A stretch of 64,000 nt of DNA from the NCBI RefSeq assembly GCF_030035675.1, contig NC_084483.1:144681425-144745424 (forward strand). Reading direction: 5' to 3'. Shown in pieces: positions 37,101-44,573 of the stretch (within the stretch, counting starts at the first letter, position 1; every line of letters begins with the position of its first letter). The notes under the pieces are model-generated. The model made no database searches. It was given only the letters and a program-made list of their open reading frames with translations, and was not told the DNA's origin. The stretch is from Rhineura floridana (Eukaryota; Chordata; Lepidosauria; Squamata; Rhineuridae). The translations under genes were made by a program, and so were the position numbers.

Positions 37101-38836
37101 GACCTAGTGCTGGGAGTCGCTGCAAGAGAGGGGAGGCACCAGACATCCTGTGGCGTATCTTAGTCGCAAGCTGACATCGAGGGAGAAGAATTATTCGTCG
37201 GTCCAAAAGGAGTGCCTAGCGGTCGTGTGGGGACTGAGCAAGCTGCGCCCATACGTGTGGGGACGAAGATTTACAGTGACAACGGAGCATCGAGCATTGC
37301 TATGGTTACAGACTATGAGAAATAATAACACCATGTTGCAGAGGTGGTCCTGGGCTTTACAAGATTACCAGGTGGACTTCAAGTTCATAAAAGGCAAGGA
37401 CAATGTATTGGCCGATGGACTTTCAAGGCACGTGGCCGGGACTGCAGTGACGTGAGCCAGACGTGGGTGTGAAAAGACATTTTCCCCTAAGAGACTTATT
37501 TTTTTAATTAACGCGTCGTATGAATCCTAGAGCAGGAATAATACTTTGCTGTTATTTTAAGGGTGGCGGGAAATGTGATGTTCCTGCTTATATTGTAAAT
37601 ATGTTAGTTTATTTATGTGGAAACGATTAGTTAGTATGAATATTTCATTTGCATAAGTCTCCCTGCCCCCAGTTGCCTGAAATGATACAGCTCATACATA
37701 CATTTCCCATTTACTATTGTAAGAACTAGCCCTATATAATGTTTATAAGTAGAAATTCATGAGGGTCATTAAGAATAAAATCATGCAAGTTAAAAAAAGT
37801 TCCTTACCTCTCCTTTGCAAGCACTGCAAGACCTTGTAGTAAGATAGGGACAACTGTCTGATCCAAATAGGCACGTGTAGGTAACGACTGAAGATCTACT
37901 TTCTGCTTTGATGTTTTCTCTGCGCTTGCCTTTTCATTTTCCACTATTCGCTTGAAAATATAAACATATACTATATGAAGATAGCAATCCAGTGTTTTAG
38001 TTAAAAATATAAAATCATGTATGTCAGAATTAGCCCATCGAAAAATTCACCAAAGATCACAGCATGCTATTTATTCAGTAAGGTAAGTATGTTTTCTCCA
38101 ACAAATCATGTAGAACCCCAAGTACAAACTTTTGTTTTTTTCCTTGAAAAGTGTGATTGCTTAATATGACTCCAAGGAAAGGCCATTGCTATTTCATGGT
38201 CTGATTTTACATATTTACAGCAAAACTGCCAAGATATGGTTTTAGTTTCCTGGGCAGTGAATTCAAAGATATTTGAATTGACCAAAATGAAACACAAATA
38301 TACAAAAACATTCAATACATTAACATCAATCTGAATATTGATGTAAGGATTTTCATATTCAATGAACCAATGCTCAAGTCTTTGTAATGCCAGATCAAAG
38401 GCTTTTAGAAAAGCCGATATGAATCTCTCTCATTCTTAGTAGTACTAGTTCAGCCATATTCATAATAAATACTTAAGACTATGCAGCCATACTAGACAAG
38501 GTACCCTAACAGAGTGCTGGCTCAGTGCCCCTCTCACTAGCTTCACTCAGTTCTACGACTGAACAACTTAAGCAAATTAAACTCTTTGGGAGAGTGCCAA
38601 GATGGGGCCAATTTCAACAGTGAATAGTTAACGCTAACGATAATCTTAGTTACCTCTACATTTTCTGTAAGACCATATTCTGCATGAGGATTTTCTGGAA
38701 CCTGCAACTGTAAAATAAATTTTTTAAAATGAATAATTTATTTTAAAAAAACAAAACCCAGGAACATTAAAGGGAGTATCTTTGGGGGTTGTGACAGTAC
38801 CTGTGGCTGGCCCTCCATAACCTGTTCTGTCTCCAT
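31038..38836 (-). CDS. DPY30: DPY30, core subunit of SET1/MLL histone methyltransferase complexes (whole coding span)
   Basis: Four coding exons (38801-38836, 38654-38701, 37808-37950, 31038-31110) with GT/AG borders join to 99 codons plus stop, the same length as human DPY30. Sequence identity to the human protein, recalled from memory, is very high from ERIVENEK to the end. The N-terminal third is variable and probably disordered, as in relatives. The Dpy-30 motif (about residues 45-99: [40 protein letters not shown]) forms the helical dimer that binds ASH2L and stimulates H3K4 methylation in the nucleus. The first coding exon begins just inside a 5' UTR exon, and a non-coding exon 1 lies near the CpG promoter at 39.7-39.9 kb. 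The last intron (31111-37807) holds a gypsy fossil. Expression is presumably housekeeping. Confidence 0.95.
31300..31396. repeat. copy of the short palindromic repeat (in DPY30 intron)
   Basis: GGCTGCAATCCTAACTCC at the left, CTTACCTGGGAATAAGCCCC in the middle and TTCTGAGTAGACATGGTTAAG at the right follow the family plan. Confidence 0.6.
31400..31955. other. DPY30 intron, nothing recognised
   Basis: Purine-rich and AT-rich intronic sequence without a recognisable repeat or exon. Confidence 0.5.
31960..32370 (-). mobile_element. L2-type LINE, 3' end
   Basis: The plus strand begins TTTATATCCCACCCTTCCTCCC, the inverted LINE tail, and continues into coding sequence matching the family at 27220-27855 (AGTAGGTGCCACAACACTAAAGGTCC is the inverse of the TLWNS region). 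Heavily mutated. Confidence 0.7.
32649..32964. mobile_element. hAT-type non-autonomous DNA transposon
   Basis: Terminal inverted repeats CAGCAGTTCCCAAACG (left) and CAGGGGCTCCCAAACT (right, read inward) match at most positions, and inward of them a GGACCAC motif occurs on both sides. The flanking 8-mers GTTCAGTT and CTCTAGTT match at five of eight positions, and the right one fits the nTCTAGAn preference of hAT insertions. No transposase frame. Confidence 0.65.
33122..33569 (+). repeat. 5' LTR of the gypsy fossil
   Basis: Begins TGATGTTCCTGC; the same 28 bases recur at 37576. It carries a TATA-like GGGAGTATAAATGG and an AATAAATATTTCTTGG polyadenylation region. The right end is set by the primer-binding site TGGTGGCAGCGG that starts at 33570. 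Confidence 0.75.
34027..35200 (+). pseudogene. gag region of the gypsy fossil, SCAN-like capsid and zinc knuckle
   Basis: The beginning ([16 protein letters not shown]) is helical, and a charged coiled-coil-like stretch follows. The capsid part includes [16 protein letters not shown] and [17 protein letters not shown], which resembles the vertebrate SCAN domain. A CX2CX4HX4C zinc knuckle ([14 protein letters not shown]) ends the region. Fossil; no function is inferred. Confidence 0.75.
35280..35600 (+). pseudogene. protease region of the gypsy fossil
   Basis: The aspartic protease signature [11 protein letters not shown] and the distal VILGRDVMG motif are visible at the usual spacing. Confidence 0.75.
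35700..35970 (+). pseudogene. integrase-like remnant of the gypsy fossil
   Basis: [11 protein letters not shown] resembles the region ahead of the integrase zinc finger in gypsy elements, and [11 protein letters not shown] resembles the end of an integrase C-terminus. Both lie upstream of the reverse transcriptase. Only a small part of a normal integrase is represented. Confidence 0.5.
36080..36950 (+). pseudogene. reverse transcriptase region of the gypsy fossil
   Basis: Recognisable blocks are [36 protein letters not shown], the catalytic [10 protein letters not shown] and [17 protein letters not shown]. Broken. Confidence 0.8.
36980..37455 (+). pseudogene. RNase H region of the gypsy fossil
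   Basis: Blocks [28 protein letters not shown] and [14 protein letters not shown] are typical of gypsy RNase H. Broken. Confidence 0.78.
37604..37800. other. DPY30 intron, nothing recognised
   Basis: AT-rich sequence between the gypsy fossil and the DPY30 exon; no second motif of note. Confidence 0.45.
37808..37950 (-). CDS. DPY30: DPY30 third coding exon
   Basis: 143 bases with acceptor ...TTTTCAAG at the right and donor GTAAGGA at the left. It encodes RIVENEK through LAVLAKE plus two bases of the next Arg codon. Near-identical to the human exon apart from a few changes around [10 protein letters not shown]. Confidence 0.95.
37955..38645. other. DPY30 intron, nothing recognised
   Basis: AT-rich intronic sequence without an identified repeat. 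Confidence 0.5.
38654..38701 (-). CDS. DPY30: DPY30 second coding exon
   Basis: Encodes [16 protein letters not shown]; donor GTAACT. Two in-frame acceptors lie six bases apart (TTTTACAG and TTGCAG). Homology favours the inner one; use of the outer one would extend the exon to 38707 and add Leu-Gln. Confidence 0.92.
38801..38836 (-). CDS. DPY30: DPY30 first coding exon
   Basis: Encodes [12 protein letters not shown] with donor GTACTG. The exon continues as 5' UTR to about 38867, where TTTTCTCTTCAAG gives an acceptor. The ATG context (CATCATGG) has G at +4. The relatives' MEPEQMLEGQTQ supports the start. Confidence 0.93.
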
Positions 38837-39194
38837 GATGTGTACAAGTTAGCAAATACAAAGTAGTCTTGAAGAGAAAAAACACAAGAGAGTACTGATT
38901 AAGCTATGACCAGTTTTAGAAACTGATAAAACAAAGCACGGCTGGCAGCTCAAATATTTGTGTACTAACAACTTCCAAGTGCCTTTTGGTATGATTCAGC
39001 TCAGATCTTGTTTTGTTAGAGATCTTTGTAACTATATTTTTTTCGTTTTAAAAGAAGATTCCTTAAGTTCAAGGTGTTAAATGTTAGAAATTGACCTTTC
39101 TGCTTAAAATAATTACCAAAACGACCTGGGAAGAGCCAGAAAAATGAAGGATGGATGGGGAAAACAGGATAATCTAAAGCCAAAACGGAGACAG

Positions 39195-39320
39195 GGAACT
39201 GTTGGCACTTCAGATGTTGATGACCTTCAACTCCCATCATTCACAGCATGCATGACCAATGGATAGGGATGATGGAAGACCAACAACGTTTGGAGGGCTT
39301 CACAGATTCCCATCCCTGTG
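39195..39320. mobile_element. hAT-like MITE, copy 3
   Basis: GGCACTTCAGATGTTGATGA on the left and CCAACAACGTTTGGAGGGC on the right form the inverted arms, with CAACTCCCATCATTC as in the family. Confidence 0.55.
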
Positions 39321-39339
39321 GAAAGATTACCCATGAAGC

Positions 39340-39410
39340 CTTTGCCCGTTTACTCAAGAGTAAGTCCCACTGATTCTAATGCGTCTTACCCCCAGGTAAG
39401 CATGCCTGGA
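39340..39410. repeat. copy of the short palindromic repeat
   Basis: GAGTAAGTCCCACTGATTCT followed by GCGTCTTACCCCCAGGTAAG. Confidence 0.5.
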
Positions 39411-39539
39411 ATCGCCGCCTACATGCCCTAACGAACGCTTTATCCATACAATCGAGAAGCAGCCCAAACAGTCCGCGTTAGCACAAACAACCGACTTGCC
39501 TGCCTGCTTTTTTAAAAGTTGCGTTGTCAACCGACCCTC

Positions 39540-40060
39540 CTGGCCCAAAGGACGCGTGACGGCTACTTTTAGGCGCGCGCAGCCTAATTAGGGCTACCGG
39601 AATGAGACCGGAGCCCAAGCAACAGAAGAGCCGAGGGAGCAGACGGCCCAGGCCATCCCTCGGCCTAAGGCGTCAAAATGGGGGAAGGCCGCTAGGCTCG
39701 ACTCGCAGCTCGCTCTCACCTTCACTTAGCCAAGCCGCCTTGGTTCGAGGATGAAAAGAGCAACAAACGACCCGTCGCGGAGCAACGAGCGAAACAACCC
39801 ACGGTACAAGTCGTAAACAGGGAACTTGGTTGTCGTACAGTGTTGTGCCGTAAATGAGGAAGAGGAGAAATGTCGCGCTTCACAGGCCGTAGTGATTTAG
39901 TCTAGTACGCCTGCGTAATAATAAGGGCCCCTCGCTCCTCACTAGCTCTTCAAGGAGAAGGAGTGGACAATGGATAGTTGGAAAAGACAAGACCTTTCGC
40001 GCATGCGTCACAGCTGCTTTTTCTCTTGCGGACGGCTTTAATTTGTAGGTCAGCAACAAA
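39540..40060 (-). promoter_or_regulatory. DPY30: DPY30 CpG-rich promoter and probable non-coding exon 1
   Basis: CpG-rich sequence. A donor-like GTGAGAGCG on the minus strand at 39711-39719 would end a non-coding exon starting near 39.85 kb. A near-perfect NRF1 site (GCGCATGCGT, 39999-40008) lies upstream. No TATA box is obvious, as expected for a housekeeping gene. The transcription start is inferred, not seen. Confidence 0.6.
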
Positions 40061-40344
40061 TGTCGCGACGAACTCATCTCCCAGACTTGGTTGTCAGTTT
40101 CCATCCTACTCCATGTGAAATGATGATAATAGGAATACTTTTCATTTTCACCTAAGTAACTCAGATCAATCATTCCAAGTTTGTATTTGGATAATCGATT
40201 GCTTCATTCTATTTAATAACTTGTCTTTCTATCAGTTAGCACTCAGTATGGCTTACAAACCAACAGTTATGTGCATAAAGCGTAATAAAGCAATAAAACC
40301 GCAGATGGTAGCAGCAACCAGCGCCCTTTAAAAGCTGGGTCGAA

Positions 40345-40825
40345 TTTATTCATTGGCGATCACTTGTGACAGAGTAAGATTGTCTTCCAAAATAAAGTCT
40401 TTAACAGTGGGTCCGTATCCACAACCCATGTGACGGTCCATGACTAGGGTCTTCTGGATTTCACAGTCCTGCCCCCGTTGCCATTCGCCCATCGCCACGG
40501 GACTTTTGTTTTGGAAGATACCTGTGTGTGAATTTGTTTTATGTGGAGAGATCAGTACACAACGATCAACACACAATCTTGACAGAAAAAGGCTTTGAAC
40601 CAATGGTATGGGTACCATGACGATTGGAAATCTTGTTATCCTCCGCCTGTTCTGCTGTTGAGGACATTCTTGGATTGTTCTTTGTCTGGTTCCTCTCCCT
40701 TGACCTTCCTGCCATGGGTGACCCTGCTGGGAGTACATGTCTCCTGACGACTTCGCTCACAGGGTTCATTGGAACACACAAGTCCACTCACCACTACAAG
40801 GTGACGATCCAGGAGGGGTTAACAC
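40345..40825 (-). mobile_element. internally deleted derivative of the RTE-type LINE
   Basis: The left 80 bases match the 3' end of the LINE at 1478-1555 (GCGATCACT, GTAAGATTGTCTTCCAA). The rest (40420-40825) matches its 5' leader at 9070-9545, ending at the same 5' terminus. The whole ~2.5 kb or more of coding sequence is absent. This is a SINE-like, LINE-derived arrangement that keeps only the two ends. Confidence 0.78.
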
Positions 40826-40829
40826 AACT

Positions 40830-41135
40830 TCACTAACACCTTTTGTTTAAAAGAAACTGGGCCATGTACCTCAGCACATGAATTCCAAAGGTGCTGTACA
40901 GAGAAGCCACCAATTTAACCTATGAAGTTGAGGTCATAAAGAGCAAACTGATTGCCTTTCCTTGGCAGCATAATTTTGATAGATAGAAATTATATTTGGG
41001 GGGAAATCCAAATTGAAATGTCTGTTTTTCTTCAGAATGCTTATAATTACGATTTGTGACATGAAAATGAATAAGGCATTCTAGGAGTCAGCTTTCATAC
41101 AAATAAATTGCTGTCTGATCCTATGCAGTTATTGA
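40830..41135. other. no gene seen
   Basis: Intergenic sequence between DPY30 and SPAST with no recognisable element. Confidence 0.45.
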
Positions 41136-41138
41136 TGG

Positions 41139-41901
41139 GCCTGTCAGGATCCCACCTGCTTCCACCTCCTGTAAGGTCCCTCCAGTCAGGATCCTGGTTT
41201 TTATTTGTTCTCTCACCAGCTCTAGCACAGATCCCGCAAGATCCCACTGCTAGGCAGCACCACCAGCCACTCCCTGTTTCACAATATTGCCTTAGGACTT
41301 TGCCTTAGTCCCCTTCTGACTTATTGTTAGTTTGTGTCTGGGCGCACTTGCAGGCCACAACCCCCCTGTATCTTTGTGCCAATAAAGCATACAGCCCTGG
41401 ATTGCCCTGGATACTTGATGATACCGCTGCCACCATTTGATACTGTTTCTCTGCCTTGGTAAATACCCCGCCCACCCTTCTGGTCTGTGCAAGCCCCAGC
41501 CAAGGATCAGGCTTTTGGTAAACCAAGAAAAATATTTATTTATAAACACCAAGAAATAACAAGATTACTTAAGGTGTATTTAACAAGCATATGGTTTCAT
41601 ATAGTGTCACTCTTTATGTTTCCAGTCATATATAATCTGCCTCAATACCAGCCTAATACAATCCAGCCCACAACCAACAGAACTCCAATCAACCCAAACG
41701 CCACAACCAACCGACCACGGTCCCTCAACTGTCACCCTCTCATTTATACCTTCAGCCACTCAGAACCTCAGCCAATCATCATACAGCATTCTCCAGCATT
41801 CTAGCCCATGTACTCCCCCCTCTAACTCAATCCACTTACCATATATACTTTAATAAACCCGCACTTACCATATTTACAGTTATCAAAATACAGGGGCATC
41901 A
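41139..41901 (-). mobile_element. gypsy LTR plus leader, related to the fossil in DPY30 (fossil)
   Basis: On the minus strand the LTR starts TGATGCCCCTGTATTTTG at 41901, continues with GGAGTACATGGGC and a TATA-like GGTATAAATGAG, and has AATAAATATTTTTCTTGG. It is followed by the same TGGTGGCAGCGGT primer-binding site and about 300 bases of leader. It clearly differs from the 5' LTR at 33122 and so is probably an older relative. No coding region remains. Confidence 0.75.
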
Positions 41902-42059
41902 CAGTGCCCATTGAAATAAATAGGTTTGAGAATGACTAATTCTTCAGAGGATTGCATTCTATAAGTACTACATGGGAAATTATATTGGAAGATATGGTGG
42001 CATAGTTTGCACTTATGATCCAGGTGATGCTGGAATACTGAACAGGTCTTCTAGATAGT

Positions 42060-42140
42060 TCTTGTTTTAAACAAACTCCTGCTGGGAGGAGCTGGGCTGC
42101 TGCTGGGAGGAAGGGCGGGATATAAAATAAATACATAAAT
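42060..42140 (+). mobile_element. LINE 3' tail fragment
   Basis: GCTGCTGGGAGGAAGGGCGGGATATAAAATAAATACATAAAT, the stereotyped squamate LINE terminus. Confidence 0.6.
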
Positions 42141-42144
42141 GCAT

Positions 42145-42550
42145 CCTTTATTTGAAAACATAAACAAGGTCATCGATGTATCTTAATGCCATGCTTCTTG
42201 CTTGTATAGAATGTAATTCAATGCCTATTATTTCAAACAACCTTGGTTTAATTTCTGAAATGATATGTCAAAGATTCTAGTACTCCTAACATTCTTCAGG
42301 GATATTTCGGTTCAAATTGGAGTTCTAGCAGCATTTCCACATGAGGAGAATGTTCATCTTAAAATATATATTTTGTGGCAAAAGCCTTTCTCTCCAGCAT
42401 TTCCATTGTAGGTGATGTTTGTTCTGCAGAAGCAACAGATATAAAGCAGTCTCTTATATAATTAATGAACTTGTGTATATGAATTAATATTGGCCCTGGG
42501 TTGCTTTGTGTGTCAGACCCAATATCAAATGCCACAAGGATAACCATGCT
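42145..42550. other. no gene seen
   Basis: Intergenic; nothing recognised. Confidence 0.45.
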
Positions 42551-42552
42551 AG

Positions 42553-42735
42553 TCAGTGTGACAAAAACAGCAATGAAGTTTGTGGTACCTTGAAAACTAA
42601 CAGTGTAATCCTAAACATCAGTAAGTTCAATAGGGCTTATTCCCTCATTAGTAAGTGTTCTTAGGATTGCAGCCTAACAGGCTGATTGTAGCATAAGCTT
42701 TTGCGGACTAAAGACCATAAATTGTGTGAAATGTA
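42553..42735 (+). repeat. old interspersed repeat, split by a palindromic repeat
   Basis: GTTTGTGGTACCTTGAAAACTAACA on the left and TTGTAGCATAAGCTTTTGCGG on the right are the two halves of a common sauropsid repeat (GTGGCACCTTAAAGACTAAC... type). The palindromic repeat at 42598-42677 lies between them. Another trace (GTGGTGGCACTTGG) is near 51930. Confidence 0.5.
42598..42677. repeat. short palindromic repeat inserted in another repeat
   Basis: TGTAATCCTAAACATCAG to CTTAGGATTGCAGC. It is bordered by CTAACAG on both sides, and the pre-insertion sequence can be recognised in the older repeat around it. Confidence 0.65.
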
Positions 42736-42949
42736 TTTTTGGTTGGCAGACTGCTTTGATACATTACACATGATGGATTTAGAGAAGAATATTGTAAACA
42801 GTGGAGCCATAAGGTCAGGAAGTACTGGAGTCACTGCCAGTAACATTTATATGTAAAGCTCAAATGCGTACAAGGTAAGTACAGGACCATTCCCAACAGT
42901 AACTGACAATACCACACACTTCCTAGATTTGTTAATGTAACACTTGTTT

Positions 42950-43178
42950 ATGTTATGTGCCTTCAAGCTGACTATGACTTATGGAGATCCTATGAATCAG
43001 CAACCTTCAATACCATCTGTTATAAACCACCCTATTCAGATTTTGTAAACTCAGGTCTGTGGCTTCCTTTATGGAATCAATCCATCTCTTGTTTGGTCTT
43101 CCTCTTTTTCTTCTCCCTTCTATTTTTCCCAGCATTATTGTCTTTTCTAGTGAATCATGTCTTCTCATTATGTGTCTC
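42950..43178 (-). mobile_element. BovB (RTE) LINE, 3' end
   Basis: Inverted copy of the family at 11560 and 23288: on the minus strand MRRHDSLEKTIMLGKIEG, KRGRPNKRWIDSIKEAT and SLQNLNRVV are readable, ending toward GGCACATAACA at 42950. Confidence 0.85.
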
Positions 43179-43182
43179 ATTA

Positions 43183-43308
43183 TATTCCAAGAACAAACTG
43201 CCATATGTTTTGGACTAAACTGAGACTGTTTTTTTCCCTTTCACTACAAGTGTTACATGTCTCAGTCTCAGTTTAGTCCTAAACATATAGCCGTTTGTTC
43301 TTGGAATA
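43183..43308. repeat. long inverted repeat (45-bp arms, 36-bp loop)
   Basis: The arm at 43183-43227 starts TATTCCAAGAACAAAC and the arm at 43264-43308 is its reverse complement with only a few mismatches. Transcribed from either strand this would form a strong hairpin. It lies directly beside the BovB fragment, 5' of the SPAST promoter. Confidence 0.85.
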
Positions 43309-43309
43309 T

Positions 43310-43690
43310 TGGCTCTCCCTTTTAGCGATGGAGGAGAAAGAAGAAAAAAAGCCTGATTGGTAAATGCAATCCTAAACGTGCTTACTCAGAAATTACAGAG
43401 TTCAAAGCGATTTATAACTTTAATATACAATTTGTGGCACACTTGGAATATAGCGATTGTGGAGATCTGCAGAAGACCTCCCTTCTCTCCCCCCTTGTTA
43501 TTATTTTAATTTATTTTAATTATTTTATTACGATGAATAAAAATGGTACAATAAACAATATTACAAGTTCGCTTATGGGTCTTAAGCATATGTAGAATGA
43601 ATTATAGATCCTGAGATGGGGTTGGTATAGTGAATGTGATAACAGACCTCCGTTCTTGTCTTGACATGCTGACAAAAGACTAAGATCAAG
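43310..43690. other. no gene seen
   Basis: A trace of the palindromic repeat (GCAATCCTAAACGTGCTTACTCAG) lies near 43366-43392. The AT-rich run 43495-43560 may be a LINE tail. Confidence 0.4.
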
Positions 43691-43727
43691 CAAGCGAAAC
43701 TCCCATTACGCAATGTGTTCCCTATTG

Positions 43728-43750
43728 ACTACATTGCCCAGAGTGCACCG
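43728..43750 (+). promoter_or_regulatory. ZNF143/SBS-like motif
   Basis: ACTACATTGCCCAGAGTGCA followed by CCGC closely follows the ZNF143 (Staf binding site 2) pattern ACTACAATTCCCAGAATGC. Confidence 0.6.
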
Positions 43751-43957
43751 CTTTCACACAATGAGGGTGCAATCTAGAGAGAAGGAGAAGAAATAAATCT
43801 CAGCACCGGTTTTTATGCATACGACCAACCACTATTCTCTGTTAATTGTGTGAAGAGAAGCATTGCGCGATGGGATTGGTAGTCTCCGGTTCGACTCGCC
43901 TTCTTTTCCTACCGGCTGTTGTACCGACCACGCCCCCTATTGTCGCTTCACTCATTC

Positions 43958-43967
43958 GCGCAGGCGC
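43958..43967 (+). promoter_or_regulatory. NRF1 binding motif
   Basis: GCGCAGGCGC fits the GCGCANGCGC consensus exactly. Confidence 0.7.
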
Positions 43968-44176
43968 AAATTAACAACAGCGGTCAGGCCAGCAAAAGGC
44001 TATTACGGTACTCTTTATTCAGGAAGGGTCGCTGCGCAGATTTCCTTGTGTGTGCGCTTGTGTGTATCTGTTTGATTGCGGGACTGAGACGAAGGGGCGT
44101 AGCCTCGGCTATGGCAGGCCCGCGCGGGTGGTTGTTGTCAGTCCCTGGCAGCGGGTTATGGCGACGGCGGTGGTGA

Positions 44177-44573
44177 ATGAATTCTCCGGGCGGGAGAGGG
44201 AAGAAAAAGGGCTTAGCCGCCTCCAGTTCCCCGACTCGGGCCGCCGGAACCTCCTCTTCATCCGCGGCCGGGTCGGCGCCTTCGGTCCAACACCACCAGC
44301 AGGCGGCGGTGGCTTCTCCTCACAAGCGGAATCTCTTCTACTTCTCGTACCCGCTCTTCGCCGTCTTCGCCCTGCTCCGCTTCCTGGCCTTCCAGCTCGG
44401 GCTGCTCTTCGCCTGGCTCTGTGAGCGCCTCTCCCGTGGCGGGGTGGTCATGGCAGCGGCCAAAGGCACCAACAGGGCCGGGCCCGGGGACGCTGCCGAG
44501 ACGGTGCGAGCTTGTCACAAGCGCGCCTTCGAATGCATCTCCGCGGCACTGCGCATTGATGAAGACGAGACGG
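44177..44573 (+). CDS. SPAST: SPAST exon 1
   Basis: 397 coding bases from ATG at 44177 to donor GTAAGCC. It holds the conserved start [27 protein letters not shown], the hydrophobic hairpin and the first MIT helix ([19 protein letters not shown]). The context of the first ATG is weak (T at -3). A second in-frame ATG at 44450 (residue 92) has G at -3 and +4 and corresponds to human Met87, the start of the short soluble isoform. Confidence 0.95.

Larger units (their letters stand above)
33122..37603 (+). mobile_element. Gmr1-like Ty3/gypsy LTR retrotransposon (fossil)
   Basis: This old, broken element (several breaks) lies in the last intron of DPY30, antisense to the gene. Parts in order are: 5' LTR; a primer-binding site starting TGGTGGCAGCGG; a gag region with a SCAN-like capsid segment and a CCHC zinc knuckle; a protease region with LLDTGAAQT; an integrase-like remnant; a reverse transcriptase region with YIDDV; an RNase H region; a purine-rich tract; and the start of a second LTR copy at 37576. 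The integrase-like remnant lies upstream of the reverse transcriptase, as in Gmr1-type gypsy elements and unlike most gypsy elements. The LTR family recurs at 41139-41901 with strong divergence, suggesting considerable age. Confidence 0.82.
43690..44176 (+). promoter_or_regulatory. SPAST: SPAST promoter and 5' UTR (CpG island)
   Basis: CpG density rises from about 43.86 kb. A ZNF143/SBS-like site ACTACATTGCCCAGAGTGCA lies at 43728-43747. A second, inverted candidate (ACTACCAATCCCATC... on the minus strand) lies at about 43860-43883 and overlaps a CCAAT box. A perfect NRF1 consensus GCGCAGGCGC is at 43958-43967. No TATA box. Two upstream ATGs precede the start: 44111, in frame, ending with TGA directly before the start codon; and 44158, overlapping the start in another frame. 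The transcription start itself is not visible. Confidence 0.7.
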
